DNA from: Candidatus Desantisiibacteriota bacterium
GTDB taxonomy: Bacteria > UBA9089 > CG2-30-40-21
DNA length: 8,039 nt
NCBI GenBank assembly: GCA_016208205.1
Contig: JACQYP010000157.1
Coordinates: 1 to 8,039 of the forward strand
Direction: 5' to 3'
Positions 1 to 5,884 of the stretch are shown here, piece by piece; the first letter of the stretch is position 1; each line of letters starts with the position of its first letter. The position numbers and the translations under genes were made by a program. The notes beneath the pieces were generated by a model, which worked only from the letters and a program-made list of their open reading frames with translations, searched no databases and had not been told where the DNA came from.

Positions 1-789
1 ATAACCCTTGATATCCCTGGACCAGCCATTGCTGTAGAGGTTGATTATTCCGGCGGGATTACAGGACATACATATCTTATCTTCTTAAAAGAACAGGGAA
101 CACTTATTGCTGATATCATGTTGGGTGGAGATGGAAAAGCACCACCAAAGGAGATAAATGATCTTTATCTTGGTGCCCTTGGCGAGGCATTGGGACAAAT
201 GATAGATTCTTCAGCATCATCCATATCTCATACCATGGGAAAAACAGTGACCGCTTCTCAACCAAAGATAAAGATTGTAAATTTTGCTTCAGAACAGGTT
301 GACCTTCCTATTCTAAAACATCAGAAAGTGGTTAAGGTTAAGTATAACTTAAAATTAGGGGATCTATCCAGCGGCAATTTAGTTCAATTAATGCCTGTAG
401 ATATTGCAAAGCCCATTGTTGATAATATTCTGGGTGAAAAAGGCGAAAAAAGGGGTGAAACAGTGAATGCAGAAATATCTCCAACTTTTGTCTCAGGGGT
501 AAGCCCTGTTCAATTTGCTTCATTAAAATCAACTGGAGGACCAGCTATTCCAGGAAACATAAGACTTATCATGGATGTTCCCATGGATGTAACCGTGGAG
601 CTGGGTCGTAAAAAAATGAGTGTCCGAGAGATATTAGACCTTGGGGTTGGTTCAATCGTTGAATTAGACAGAATGGCCGGTGAATCAGTAGACATTCTCG
701 CCAATGGCAAGTTGGTAGCTAAGGGCGGGGTAGTGGTTATCGATGATACCTTTGGTGTAAGGGTGACTGAGATTATTGCGTTACCGTGA
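1..789 (+). CDS. fliY: FliN/FliY flagellar motor switch protein, 5' end outside the window
   Basis: The frame is open from base 1, so the start lies upstream; 262 codons are visible before the TGA. Visible residues 1 to about 95 look like the second half of a CheC/FliM-like middle domain. Residues about 187-259 are a FliN (SpoA) domain (MDVPMDVTVELGRKKMSVRE, then GSIVELD, ANGKLVAKG and GVRVTEI). Proteins of this build sit in the cytoplasmic C-ring, set rotation direction, and in FliY also dephosphorylate CheY-P. The CheC-type signature (D/S, three residues, E, two residues, N, 22 residues, P) can be aligned with Glu62 and Pro88 kept, but Gly58 and Gly65 replace the Asp/Ser and the Asn, so this site looks inactive. 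A linker of roughly 90 residues joins the domains. It is probably in an operon with fliO, 70 bases downstream. FliY is preferred over plain FliN because of the CheC-like part; a fused FliM-like protein is the alternative. Confidence 0.88.
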   Translation: MTLDIPGPAIAVEVDYSGGITGHTYLIFLKEQGTLIADIMLGGDGKAPPKEINDLYLGALGEALGQMIDSSASSISHTMGKTVTASQPKIKIVNFASEQVDLPILKHQKVVKVKYNLKLGDLSSGNLVQLMPVDIAKPIVDNILGEKGEKRGETVNAEISPTFVSGVSPVQFASLKSTGGPAIPGNIRLIMDVPMDVTVELGRKKMSVREILDLGVGSIVELDRMAGESVDILANGKLVAKGGVVVIDDTFGVRVTEIIALP

Positions 790-859
790 GATTAAAGATG
801 GTGATCAGTCATACCGATCACCTGATCACCGATTACTGTTTAATTAGGGAGGGGGATAA
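790..859. repeat. fliY-fliO spacer with 8-bp inverted repeat of heptad type
   Basis: GGTGATCA at 800-807 pairs perfectly with TGATCACC at 823-830, giving a hairpin with a 15-base loop. The right part is built of near-repeats spaced about 7-8 bases (CCGATCA, CCTGATCA, CCGATTA). No T-run follows on the plus strand, so it does not look like an intrinsic terminator; it resembles the other short-period palindromes in this window. The fliO ribosome binding site follows at once: a purine run GGGAGGGGG at 847-855, four bases before the ATG. Confidence 0.5.
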
Positions 860-1531
860 ATGCGTTCATCAGCATTTTTTTGTTTGTTTGTTGTTTTCTT
901 CTTAGCAGGAGAGGTTCATGCAACCTCAACACAGACTACCGTTAATCCTGAATCAATAGCAGCAATACAAACCACTGCCAAAGCCACAATTACTACCCCC
1001 CCAGCAATTACCAGCATAGAGGACCAGCCTGTATTTACAAGCAAGGACAAGAAAACCGGCAATTCAGGAGGGTATAAGGTTAGTTTCTTAGCGGTTATAG
1101 TAAAAACTATCTTTACACTGATAATTATTGGATTGCTTATCATCGGACTATTGAAGTTTTTCTTCAAGGACAAGGCATCACTATTTTCAGGGGTAAAGTG
1201 TATCAATACCCTCGCCACCCACCCATTATCACCTAATAAGTATATACAAATAGTAGAGATAAACAATAGAATAATCATCCTTGGTATAACAGACAGCAAT
1301 ATTAATCTTTTAACTGAGATAACAGACAAGGATGATATTGACTTGATTAAGCTTCAATGCAGCTCTGAGCCGCAATCAATATCCCTTTCCTTTATAGAGC
1401 ATTTGACCAGCTCTGTCAAAAAAATGCTCGGCAATCTCAAAACAGTAGAACAAGAAAAACCGGGTGGATATGAAAAAAAGATTGAATTCCTGAAAACACA
1501 GCATGATAGATTGAAAAAGCTGGAGGGTTAA
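860..1531 (+). CDS. fliO: FliO, flagellar export-gate biosynthesis protein
   Basis: A 223-residue membrane protein. Residues 1-21 look like a signal peptide (hydrophobic core, cleavage after VHA). A Thr/Ala-rich stretch of about 50 residues follows, which would be periplasmic, then one strong membrane segment at about 75-101 ending in a basic FFFKDK. Residues about 105-165 form the cytoplasmic FliO domain, with the typical pattern of a small beta region after the membrane helix (KYIQIVEINNRIIILGITD, then INLLTEI). The last 45 residues are charged and probably helical. In the family FliO helps assemble the FliP/FliQ/FliR export gate. The start is supported by a very strong purine-rich ribosome binding site four bases upstream. 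The last codons carry GGAGGG, which probably served as the ribosome binding site of the next gene before an insertion separated them. fliP would be expected next, but a maf gene follows. Confidence 0.88.
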   Translation: MRSSAFFCLFVVFFLAGEVHATSTQTTVNPESIAAIQTTAKATITTPPAITSIEDQPVFTSKDKKTGNSGGYKVSFLAVIVKTIFTLIIIGLLIIGLLKFFFKDKASLFSGVKCINTLATHPLSPNKYIQIVEINNRIIILGITDSNINLLTEITDKDDIDLIKLQCSSEPQSISLSFIEHLTSSVKKMLGNLKTVEQEKPGGYEKKIEFLKTQHDRLKKLEG

Positions 1532-1537
1532 GATTAT
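1509..1537 (+). repeat. Left copy of 29-bp direct duplication (3' end of fliO)
   Basis: This stretch is identical over 29 bases to 1670-1698. It covers the last codons of fliO, its TAA stop (1529-1531) and a Shine-Dalgarno-like GGAGGG (1522-1527). The match ends exactly where the left copy runs into the palindromic element. The bases before the left copy (A1508) and the right copy (T1669) differ. Confidence 0.95.
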
Positions 1538-1667
1538 CCACAGATTACACAGATTTTCACAGATTTAATAGATTTACTCAAGATCAAACAGGATAACATG
1601 TTAACATCTTGCAATCCTGTTTATCCTGTCAAAAAAGTTTCTCTTAATCTGTGTAATCTGTGGATAA
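1534..1667. mobile_element. Palindromic MITE-like element between fliO and maf, 22-bp terminal inverted repeats
   Basis: A perfect 22-base terminal inverted repeat is formed by 1534-1555 (starting TTATCCACAGATT) and 1646-1667. The left side carries 9-10-base near-repeats of CACAGATT (1540-1547, 1549-1556, 1559-1566). Inside, ACAGGATAA at 1588-1596 pairs with TTATCCTGT at 1621-1629, and ATGTTAACAT at 1598-1607 is a perfect palindrome. No coding capacity is seen in its 134 bases. It is bracketed by the 29-bp duplication at 1509-1537 and 1670-1698. Arms of this kind are, from memory, found dispersed in many draft genomes of uncultivated bacteria, but I cannot check this here. Whether it moves by a transposase supplied elsewhere is inference. 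Confidence 0.85.
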
Positions 1668-1669
1668 AT

Positions 1670-1698
1670 GATTGAAAAAGCTGGAGGGTTAAGATTAT
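1670..1698 (+). repeat. Right copy of 29-bp duplication; carries the maf ribosome binding site
   Basis: This second copy of 1509-1537 contains GGAGGG at 1683-1688, nine bases before the in-frame TTG at 1698. It therefore recreates the original fliO-end/maf-start junction downstream of the inserted element and very probably supplies the ribosome binding site of maf. Confidence 0.9.
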
Positions 1699-3446
1699 TG
1701 AATTATTTTGAAGCAAATATGGCTTTGCTCAAACAAAAGGACATCAGGCTTTTTAATAAGGTAAATGAGGTAGAATCAAAAGAATTACCATATCCAGAGG
1801 TTGATGGAATGGTAGTTTCACCGCATGTTGATCTGACCAAGATAAATATCCTTGCTATCTTAGGATTTGGATATGCATCTCATATAAACGAGATTCTCCA
1901 AAAGACTGGAAACAAGACGTTTATTCTGGTTATTGACCACGATATCGAAGGGTTTAAGTCGATATTATCTAAAAAAGACCTTACCCCTATCCTGAAATCT
2001 CCAAGGGTAATACTTTCTATTGGAGAGGACCCCTCGCAAGCAGTCAGGTATCGAATAGACCAATATTATAAGGTAAGCACTATCCCTGACATTATGATTG
2101 TTGAATACAAACCAGCCACTGCTCAAAACCTGACATTTTATCAAGATGTTAGAAAATATCTGCATGAGGCAACATTAATTGCTACCCAGAATATAGCAAC
2201 ATTAGCCGAGCATGCCCCTATCTGGCAAAAACATATCCTAAAAAATCTGCCATATATCGTATCCTCACCCGGATTAAAACAATTGTTTGAAAAATTTGTT
2301 GGGGTTCCAGCTATTATTGTTGCTGCCGGTCCATCATTAGATAAAAATGTAGCATTGCTGAAAGAGGCAAAGGGTAAATCACTTATCCTTTGTGTAGATA
2401 CTGCCCTGGGCACGCTGATCAAGCATGGAATATCTCCGGATGTTGTTGTCTCTATTGATGCTACAGAAAAAAATTATAGATATTATCTAAAACCCATAGA
2501 GATTCCAAAAGGGATATACATGTTCACAGGACCGGCTGTTTATCCTGATGCTATTCCCTTATTCTCCCCAAACATCTTTTTTAGTGGTTTTGGTCATCCA
2601 TTTCTTGCATGGATTGAAACATTTATCGGTGAACGGGGAGCGATTAAGCTTGGTGGGTCAGTTTCTACAGCCGGATTTGACTTAGCGGTTCGGCTTGGTG
2701 CAAACCCTGTCATCTTCATCGGTCAGGACCTTTCTTTTCCAGATAATAAGGTATACACAGAAGGGGTTATGCCGGAAAGAATAAAAGAGGCAGAGGAGTA
2801 TGCAAAAAATCTGAACACTATATGGGTTGAGGATGTCTATGGCAATCAGGTGCCGACAACCCAGAATATGTGGACATGGATCAGGTGGTTTGAATATCAG
2901 ATTCAACACAAACCGGATATTACTTATATAGATGCAACTGAGGGTGGGGCAAAGATAGCAGGGACAGAGATTCTTACCCTTAAGGAAACCATTGATAAGT
3001 ATTGTCAAAAAGATATTTTGGTAAAAGAGATATTAGATGATATTAAAAATAAATACCATATACCACATATCTTAAACCTGATTGAGGAGATGAGCGGCAT
3101 TATCAAGGATTGGGGCAGGGTGCAAATGCTTTGCAAAGAAGGGCAAAGGCTGAGTGAGAGGCTCAGGGAGGCTATAACCCCGCAAATAGGGAAAAGGGCA
3201 TTGAAGCTATGGCGAGAGATAGGGTATCTCTATCAAAGGATACTCCAGCATCGCGGTTTGTTTAATCTTGGCAGTTGGAACCTGGAGTTTTTACTCTTCA
3301 AGATGGAAAAGGCATTACAAACAGGTGATGCTGCTATCAGGGTCCAAAGCTATCATGACTTCTTTGCTGAGATTTGCGAGTATTGCCGCTACTCTTGTAT
3401 AGATATTGGGGAGTGTCAGGAATGCTTAAGAAAAGTGAAGACGTGA
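1698..3446 (+). CDS. Maf/DUF115 motility-associated glycosyltransferase-like protein
   Basis: A 582-residue protein of the motility-associated factor (MAF_flag10, DUF115) family, which in known cases transfers nonulosonic acids such as pseudaminic or legionaminic acid onto flagellin in the cytoplasm. The core shows VPAIIVAAGPSLDKNVALL at about 203-221, DTALGTLIKHGISPDVVVSID at about 234-254, GGSVSTAGFDLAVRLGANP at about 319-337 and GQDLSF at 342-347. Residues about 440-582 are helical and carry a Cys cluster near the end (560, 563, 567, 573, 576). I chose TTG at 1698 because GGAGGG stands nine bases before it and the protein then opens with NYFEANMALL, where family members usually begin. An ATG at 1668 is in frame but has no ribosome binding site and would translate duplicated fliO sequence; ATG at 1719 is the other option. 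It sits in the fliY-fliO operon. The sugar donor cannot be inferred. Confidence 0.85.
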   Translation: MNYFEANMALLKQKDIRLFNKVNEVESKELPYPEVDGMVVSPHVDLTKINILAILGFGYASHINEILQKTGNKTFILVIDHDIEGFKSILSKKDLTPILKSPRVILSIGEDPSQAVRYRIDQYYKVSTIPDIMIVEYKPATAQNLTFYQDVRKYLHEATLIATQNIATLAEHAPIWQKHILKNLPYIVSSPGLKQLFEKFVGVPAIIVAAGPSLDKNVALLKEAKGKSLILCVDTALGTLIKHGISPDVVVSIDATEKNYRYYLKPIEIPKGIYMFTGPAVYPDAIPLFSPNIFFSGFGHPFLAWIETFIGERGAIKLGGSVSTAGFDLAVRLGANPVIFIGQDLSFPDNKVYTEGVMPERIKEAEEYAKNLNTIWVEDVYGNQVPTTQNMWTWIRWFEYQIQHKPDITYIDATEGGAKIAGTEILTLKETIDKYCQKDILVKEILDDIKNKYHIPHILNLIEEMSGIIKDWGRVQMLCKEGQRLSERLREAITPQIGKRALKLWREIGYLYQRILQHRGLFNLGSWNLEFLLFKMEKALQTGDAAIRVQSYHDFFAEICEYCRYSCIDIGECQECLRKVKT

Positions 3447-3489
3447 AAATGCCGCATATGACAGAGTTATTTTGTTTCAGTCCCTAAAG

Positions 3490-4281
3490 CTACTTCCACA
3501 ATATCTCCCTTGCATCAAATACAGGACCATCAACGCAAACCCTTTTATATTCAAAATTGGATGGAGAATTGGGATTAGCTATTTTTGTCACACATCCGAG
3601 ACATGCTCCTACCCCGCAAGCCATATTTGCCTCCATGGATATCTGGCAGGGAGAGGAATAAAGCTGAGCTATTTCTGAGAGTATCCTGAGCATAGGCATA
3701 GGTCCACAGCCATAAATCGGCAGGCGAGGAGATGCAGATGTTGCCAGAAAATCTTCAAGCAAATCAGTTGCAACCCCCTTAATCCCTAAACTTCCATCAT
3801 CAGTAGCTACTTGTACGCTTATACCTAATGACTCAAACCTTTCCAGACAGAGGATACCAGCCTTTGTTTTGCTTCCAATTAATATTTTTACCTCTGTAAA
3901 TTGTCTCAACCTTTCAGCCAAAGCAAAAAGCGGTGCTACCCCTACCCCACCGGCAACCAGGATAGCAGTAAAGGTATCCTCTTTCACCTTAAACCCATGA
4001 CCAAGAGGACCAATTATATCTAATTGGTCCCCTTCTCTTTTTTCGGATAATAATCTTGTCCCTGTGCCAACAACCCTGAATAATATTTCAATTCCAAGAG
4101 GAGTAATGCGGTGAATACTGAAAGGTCTTCTTAAAAGCGGCATATATTGAGAGGTTATCTGTACATGAACAAACTGTCCTGGAGAGGCATCCTTAGAGAT
4201 TAAAGGGGCATCCAATGCCAATCTATAGTGGTCAGGGGCAACCTCTTCTTTCTCTAATATCTTTGCAGTTAGTTGAATCAT
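3490..4281 (-). CDS. pyrK: PyrK, dihydroorotate dehydrogenase electron-transfer subunit (FAD, 2Fe-2S)
   Basis: A 263-residue protein of the ferredoxin-reductase-like family. The FAD-binding barrel has RRPFSI at 51-56, VGTGTRLLS at 71-79 and GPLGHGF at 91-97. The NAD-binding half has GGVGVAPL at 111-118 and YGCGPMPM at 190-197. Four cysteines for a [2Fe-2S] cluster stand at 222, 227, 230 and 249, and the end CVDGPVFDAREI is characteristic of PyrK rather than of the related NfnA/SudB subunit. PyrK passes electrons from orotate formation on PyrD to NAD+, in cytoplasmic pyrimidine synthesis. The ATG at 4281 is preceded by GGTGAG (4289-4294) at seven bases. Length is normal and all key residues are present. 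pyrD is not next to it in this window: downstream lies the convergent maf gene 43 bases away, upstream a nested repeat region. It could belong to an operon with the TPR gene, but the 245-base gap argues against tight coupling. Confidence 0.93.
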   Translation of the reverse strand: MIQLTAKILEKEEVAPDHYRLALDAPLISKDASPGQFVHVQITSQYMPLLRRPFSIHRITPLGIEILFRVVGTGTRLLSEKREGDQLDIIGPLGHGFKVKEDTFTAILVAGGVGVAPLFALAERLRQFTEVKILIGSKTKAGILCLERFESLGISVQVATDDGSLGIKGVATDLLEDFLATSASPRLPIYGCGPMPMLRILSEIAQLYSSPCQISMEANMACGVGACLGCVTKIANPNSPSNFEYKRVCVDGPVFDAREILWK

Positions 4282-4319
4282 TAGTTATCTCACCACCACA
4301 GTCAGGAGTCAGGAGTAAG

Positions 4320-4526
4320 AATTCAGGAGTCAGAAGGAAGTATCCTCTCAAAAATCCATGGTAAATGCTTGGTACTCAGAAGTAAAACCCGCGTAAATGC
4401 TCACTTTTGGTAAATCGAAATTGAGTTTTACTATGCTTTTTTGAGAGGATACAGAAGGAAGGATAAAATCCTTTCGCTCAACTTTTATTTTCTATCTTCT
4501 GACTCCTGACTTCTGACTCCTGAATT
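4320..4526. repeat. Outer heptad-type inverted repeat between pyrK and the TPR gene
   Basis: A perfect 17-base inverted repeat joins 4320-4336 (AATTCAGGAGTCAGAAG) and 4510-4526; a partial second right arm lies at 4496-4509. The arms and the preceding 4301-4319 consist of 7-base near-repeats (GTCAGGA, GTCAGGA, GTAAGAA, TTCAGGA, GTCAGAA). The right arm ends one base before the TAA of the TPR gene (4529-4527). A smaller element at 4341-4451 has been inserted into it. Together these fill the 245-base gap, and I see no gene there. Confidence 0.8.
4331..4461. mobile_element. Nested MITE-like element (4341-4451) with 14-bp terminal inverted repeats and 10-bp target duplication
   Basis: The element of 111 bases begins TATCCTCTCAAAAA (4341-4354) and ends with its exact reverse complement (4438-4451). 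CAGAAGGAAG flanks it directly on both sides (4331-4340 and 4452-4461), a textbook 10-base target duplication, and the left copy overlaps the arm of the older heptad repeat. Inside, AGTAAAAC (4381-4388) pairs with GTTTTACT (4425-4432). It has no ORF of note, so it would need a transposase in trans. A 10-base duplication would suit some IS4-group elements, but the family is a guess. Confidence 0.85.
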
Positions 4527-4976
4527 TTATTCAGCTTGCTGACAACTCCTACCCGTTGATGTATCTGTTGCCAGGCACGGCTCTATCAAATTCGGAACAC
4601 TCATGCTGCCTGTTGACTCTGAAGACATCTGCCTTTTTGCATACGGATCAAGTTTAATAGCTGTGATAAATGCCTTTACTGATTCCTTATTTTTTCCCAT
4701 CATCTCATACACATTCCCAAGGGTATAATAGGCAGCAGGATCCTTAGAGTCAAGCTTAGTAACCTCATTAAGTTCAATAACTGCATCCTCATATCTCTTG
4801 TCTGAAATATATTCCTGAGCCTTTGCAAGATGGGAATTCTTGATCTGAACCCTATCTTGCCCAGATATTTCAGGCTTATCAATACTAACAACCTTATCCA
4901 TATTTTTATCTTTGCCGCATCCAATAATAAATGAACAAATACACATCGCTACTATAAATCGCCTGATATTAATCAT
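4527..4976 (-). CDS. Small TPR-repeat lipoprotein
   Basis: A 149-residue protein. It starts with a basic and hydrophobic signal sequence ending in a lipobox (FIIGC, Cys20), so it should be lipid-anchored in the cell envelope. After a charged linker, residues about 47-80 and 81-114 form two tetratricopeptide repeats (HLAKAQEYISDKRYEDAVIE and AAYYTLGNVYEMMGKNKESV mark their first helices), a fold that binds other proteins. The last 35 residues are Ser/Thr-rich with Cys134 and Cys145 and show no known motif. The ATG has GGAG seven bases upstream, and a good promoter lies 60-90 bases upstream. Two TPRs are few for a scaffold, so it may work as part of a larger envelope complex. I do not recognise a specific family; PilF/PilW-like or Bam/Lpo-type adaptors are possible but unsupported. 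Confidence 0.85.
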   Translation of the reverse strand: MINIRRFIVAMCICSFIIGCGKDKNMDKVVSIDKPEISGQDRVQIKNSHLAKAQEYISDKRYEDAVIELNEVTKLDSKDPAAYYTLGNVYEMMGKNKESVKAFITAIKLDPYAKRQMSSESTGSMSVPNLIEPCLATDTSTGRSCQQAE

Positions 4977-5001
4977 AAGTAATCTCCATTTTTAATCTCG
5001 A

Positions 5002-5035
5002 AAGGTAATTTCAAGCTGGAAGATTGAATTACCTT
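5002..5035. promoter_or_regulatory. 9-bp inverted repeat at the start of the TPR gene leader
   Basis: AAGGTAATT (5002-5010) and AATTACCTT (5027-5035) are perfect inverted repeats with 16 bases between. They cover the expected transcription start (near 5033) just downstream of the -10 box. It could be an operator or a 5' stem-loop in the leader mRNA; nothing in the sequence decides between these. Confidence 0.5.
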
Positions 5036-5039
5036 ATTA

Positions 5040-5068
5040 AATATACCATATATCTCCATGTATGTCAA
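5040..5068 (-). promoter_or_regulatory. Sigma70-type promoter for the TPR lipoprotein gene
   Basis: Read on the minus strand, TTGACA (5068-5063) is followed after exactly 17 bases by TATATT (5045-5040). This is a consensus -35 and a near-consensus -10 at the ideal distance, in an AT-rich stretch, 63 bases before the ATG of the TPR gene. It suggests that this gene is transcribed on its own rather than only from nikR or flgI upstream. Confidence 0.72.
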
Positions 5069-5206
5069 TAAAAAATATCGAGCTGCAGAAATTCACCGCT
5101 GAGACACTGAGACGCGAAGATATAATTTTAGAAGGATAGAACACAGATAGCAGATAACGAGTTCATAACGTGCGAGGCTTTAGCCTCGCTGATTAGGGCA
5201 GCCCCA
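5069..5206. repeat. Spacer between the TPR promoter and nikR with dispersed-type repeats
   Basis: It holds a short tandem repeat of CTGAGAC at 5099-5105 and 5107-5113, and a strong hairpin GCGAGGCT/AGCCTCGC at 5172-5179 and 5182-5189 with a 2-base loop, 18 bases after the nikR stop. There is no T-run behind the hairpin on the minus strand, so a Rho-independent terminator is doubtful. The motifs look like members of dispersed families. No gene is seen. Confidence 0.5.
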
Positions 5207-5623
5207 TTACTTCAATTCCTTACCCGTAGTTGCCATGCCAAGAGAACAGTGTTTTACCCCTCTTTTTGCCTTTAATTGCTGGGATAATTCTTTAATCTCT
5301 GCTGGTTTCCCTTTAACAACCACTATTTCCATGCAGTTATGATGGTCAAGATGGATGTGTTGTGTGGAGATGATAAGCTGATGAAAGTCGTGTTGAATGT
5401 CAATGAGGGTATTTACTAATTCTCTCTGATGATGATCATAGACAAGGGTAATGGTTCCGGCTATTTCTTCTTCTTGTATCCATTCATCCCTTACTAAGCT
5501 TTCCCTGATAAGATCGCGGATAGCCTCGGATCGGTTAGAATAATTTTGTGCACAGATAAAGGTGTCAAACCTATCCAGCAACTCCTTATCTAATGATATC
5601 CCAAAACGAACTAAAGTTGACAT
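5207..5623 (-). CDS. nikR: NikR, nickel-responsive ribbon-helix-helix regulator
   Basis: A 138-residue cytoplasmic DNA-binding protein of normal NikR length. Residues 1-45 are the ribbon-helix-helix domain (VRFGISLDKELLDRFD, then NRSEAIRDLIR). Residues about 55-130 are the ACT-like nickel-sensing and tetramer domain. His78, His89, His91 and Cys97 line up with the high-affinity nickel ligands of E. coli NikR (His76, His87, His89, Cys95), so the sensor site is complete. Homologues repress nickel uptake genes when nickel is plentiful. The ATG at 5623 has GGTGA upstream at about seven bases. No nik, hyd or ure gene lies nearby, and I see no GTATGA/TCATAC-type operator around it, so its targets are elsewhere. 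It sits downstream of flgJ behind 261 bases of nested repeats and is probably not part of the flagellar operon. Confidence 0.94.
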   Translation of the reverse strand: MSTLVRFGISLDKELLDRFDTFICAQNYSNRSEAIRDLIRESLVRDEWIQEEEIAGTITLVYDHHQRELVNTLIDIQHDFHQLIISTQHIHLDHHNCMEIVVVKGKPAEIKELSQQLKAKRGVKHCSLGMATTGKELK

Positions 5624-5640
5624 AATAATTCACCATAACT

Positions 5641-5880
5641 AATTTAGGCTATTAGACTATTAGGCTGAAGACTGTTAGGAAAATAAAGTCGATAGAGTTT
5701 TCAGTCCTTCAAACCTACAGCCGTGTCAACTCTCAAGTAGCAGATCAAATTCCTATAGAAATGTAGTGGACAAGCCCTCATCTGTCCGTTTGGGAAACGG
5801 ACACTACTACATGCTTATGCGTCATTTTAAGGTTGACACGACACTACAGCCTAACAGTCTAAATGCCTACAGTCTATTTT
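5641..5880. repeat. Heptad/octad-type inverted repeat between flgJ and nikR
   Basis: Left arm 5643-5679 is made of near-repeats of TTAGGCT/TTAGACT spaced 7-8 bases. AGACTGTTAGG (5669-5679) pairs perfectly with CCTAACAGTCT (5850-5860), and the right side continues with related units to about 5875, close to the flgJ stop at 5887-5885. A second element (5722-5843) is nested inside. Together they fill the 261-base gap, and I see no gene. Confidence 0.65.
5715..5850. mobile_element. Nested inverted-repeat element (5722-5843) with 7-bp flanking duplication
   Basis: CTACAGC flanks the stretch directly at 5715-5721 and 5844-5850. The ends CGTGTCAAC (5722-5730) and GTTGACACG (5832-5840) are inverted repeats. 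Removing 5722-5843 and one flank joins the outer repeat into a continuous arm of the CCTACAGCCTAACAG type. Inside lies a further palindrome, 5761-5812: ATGTAGT/ACTACAT outside, and a GTCCGTTT/AAACGGAC hairpin with a GGG loop at 5784-5802. No ORF is present. The flank is short, so the boundaries are less sure than for 4341-4451. Confidence 0.6.
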
Positions 5881-5884
5881 TAGC

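Noticed and set aside
916..1329. Minus-strand ORF of 137 codons opposite fliO
   Set aside because: It lies antisense within a clear fliO gene, matches no family I know and has no fitting ribosome binding site.
1668..1697. ATG at 1668 as the maf start, giving a protein ten residues longer
   Set aside because: No ribosome binding site precedes it, and the extra residues would be a translation of the duplicated fliO tail. TTG at 1698 has GGAGGG at nine bases.
2682..3008. Minus-strand ORF of 108 codons opposite maf
   Set aside because: It is antisense to a conserved domain, with no recognisable motif and odd composition.
5172..5189. Terminator behind nikR
   Set aside because: The hairpin is strong, but no T-run follows on the minus strand; it looks like a dispersed repeat.
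5560..5720. NikR operator for self-control
   Set aside because: No GTATGA/TCATAC-like dyad with proper spacing was found near the nikR start.
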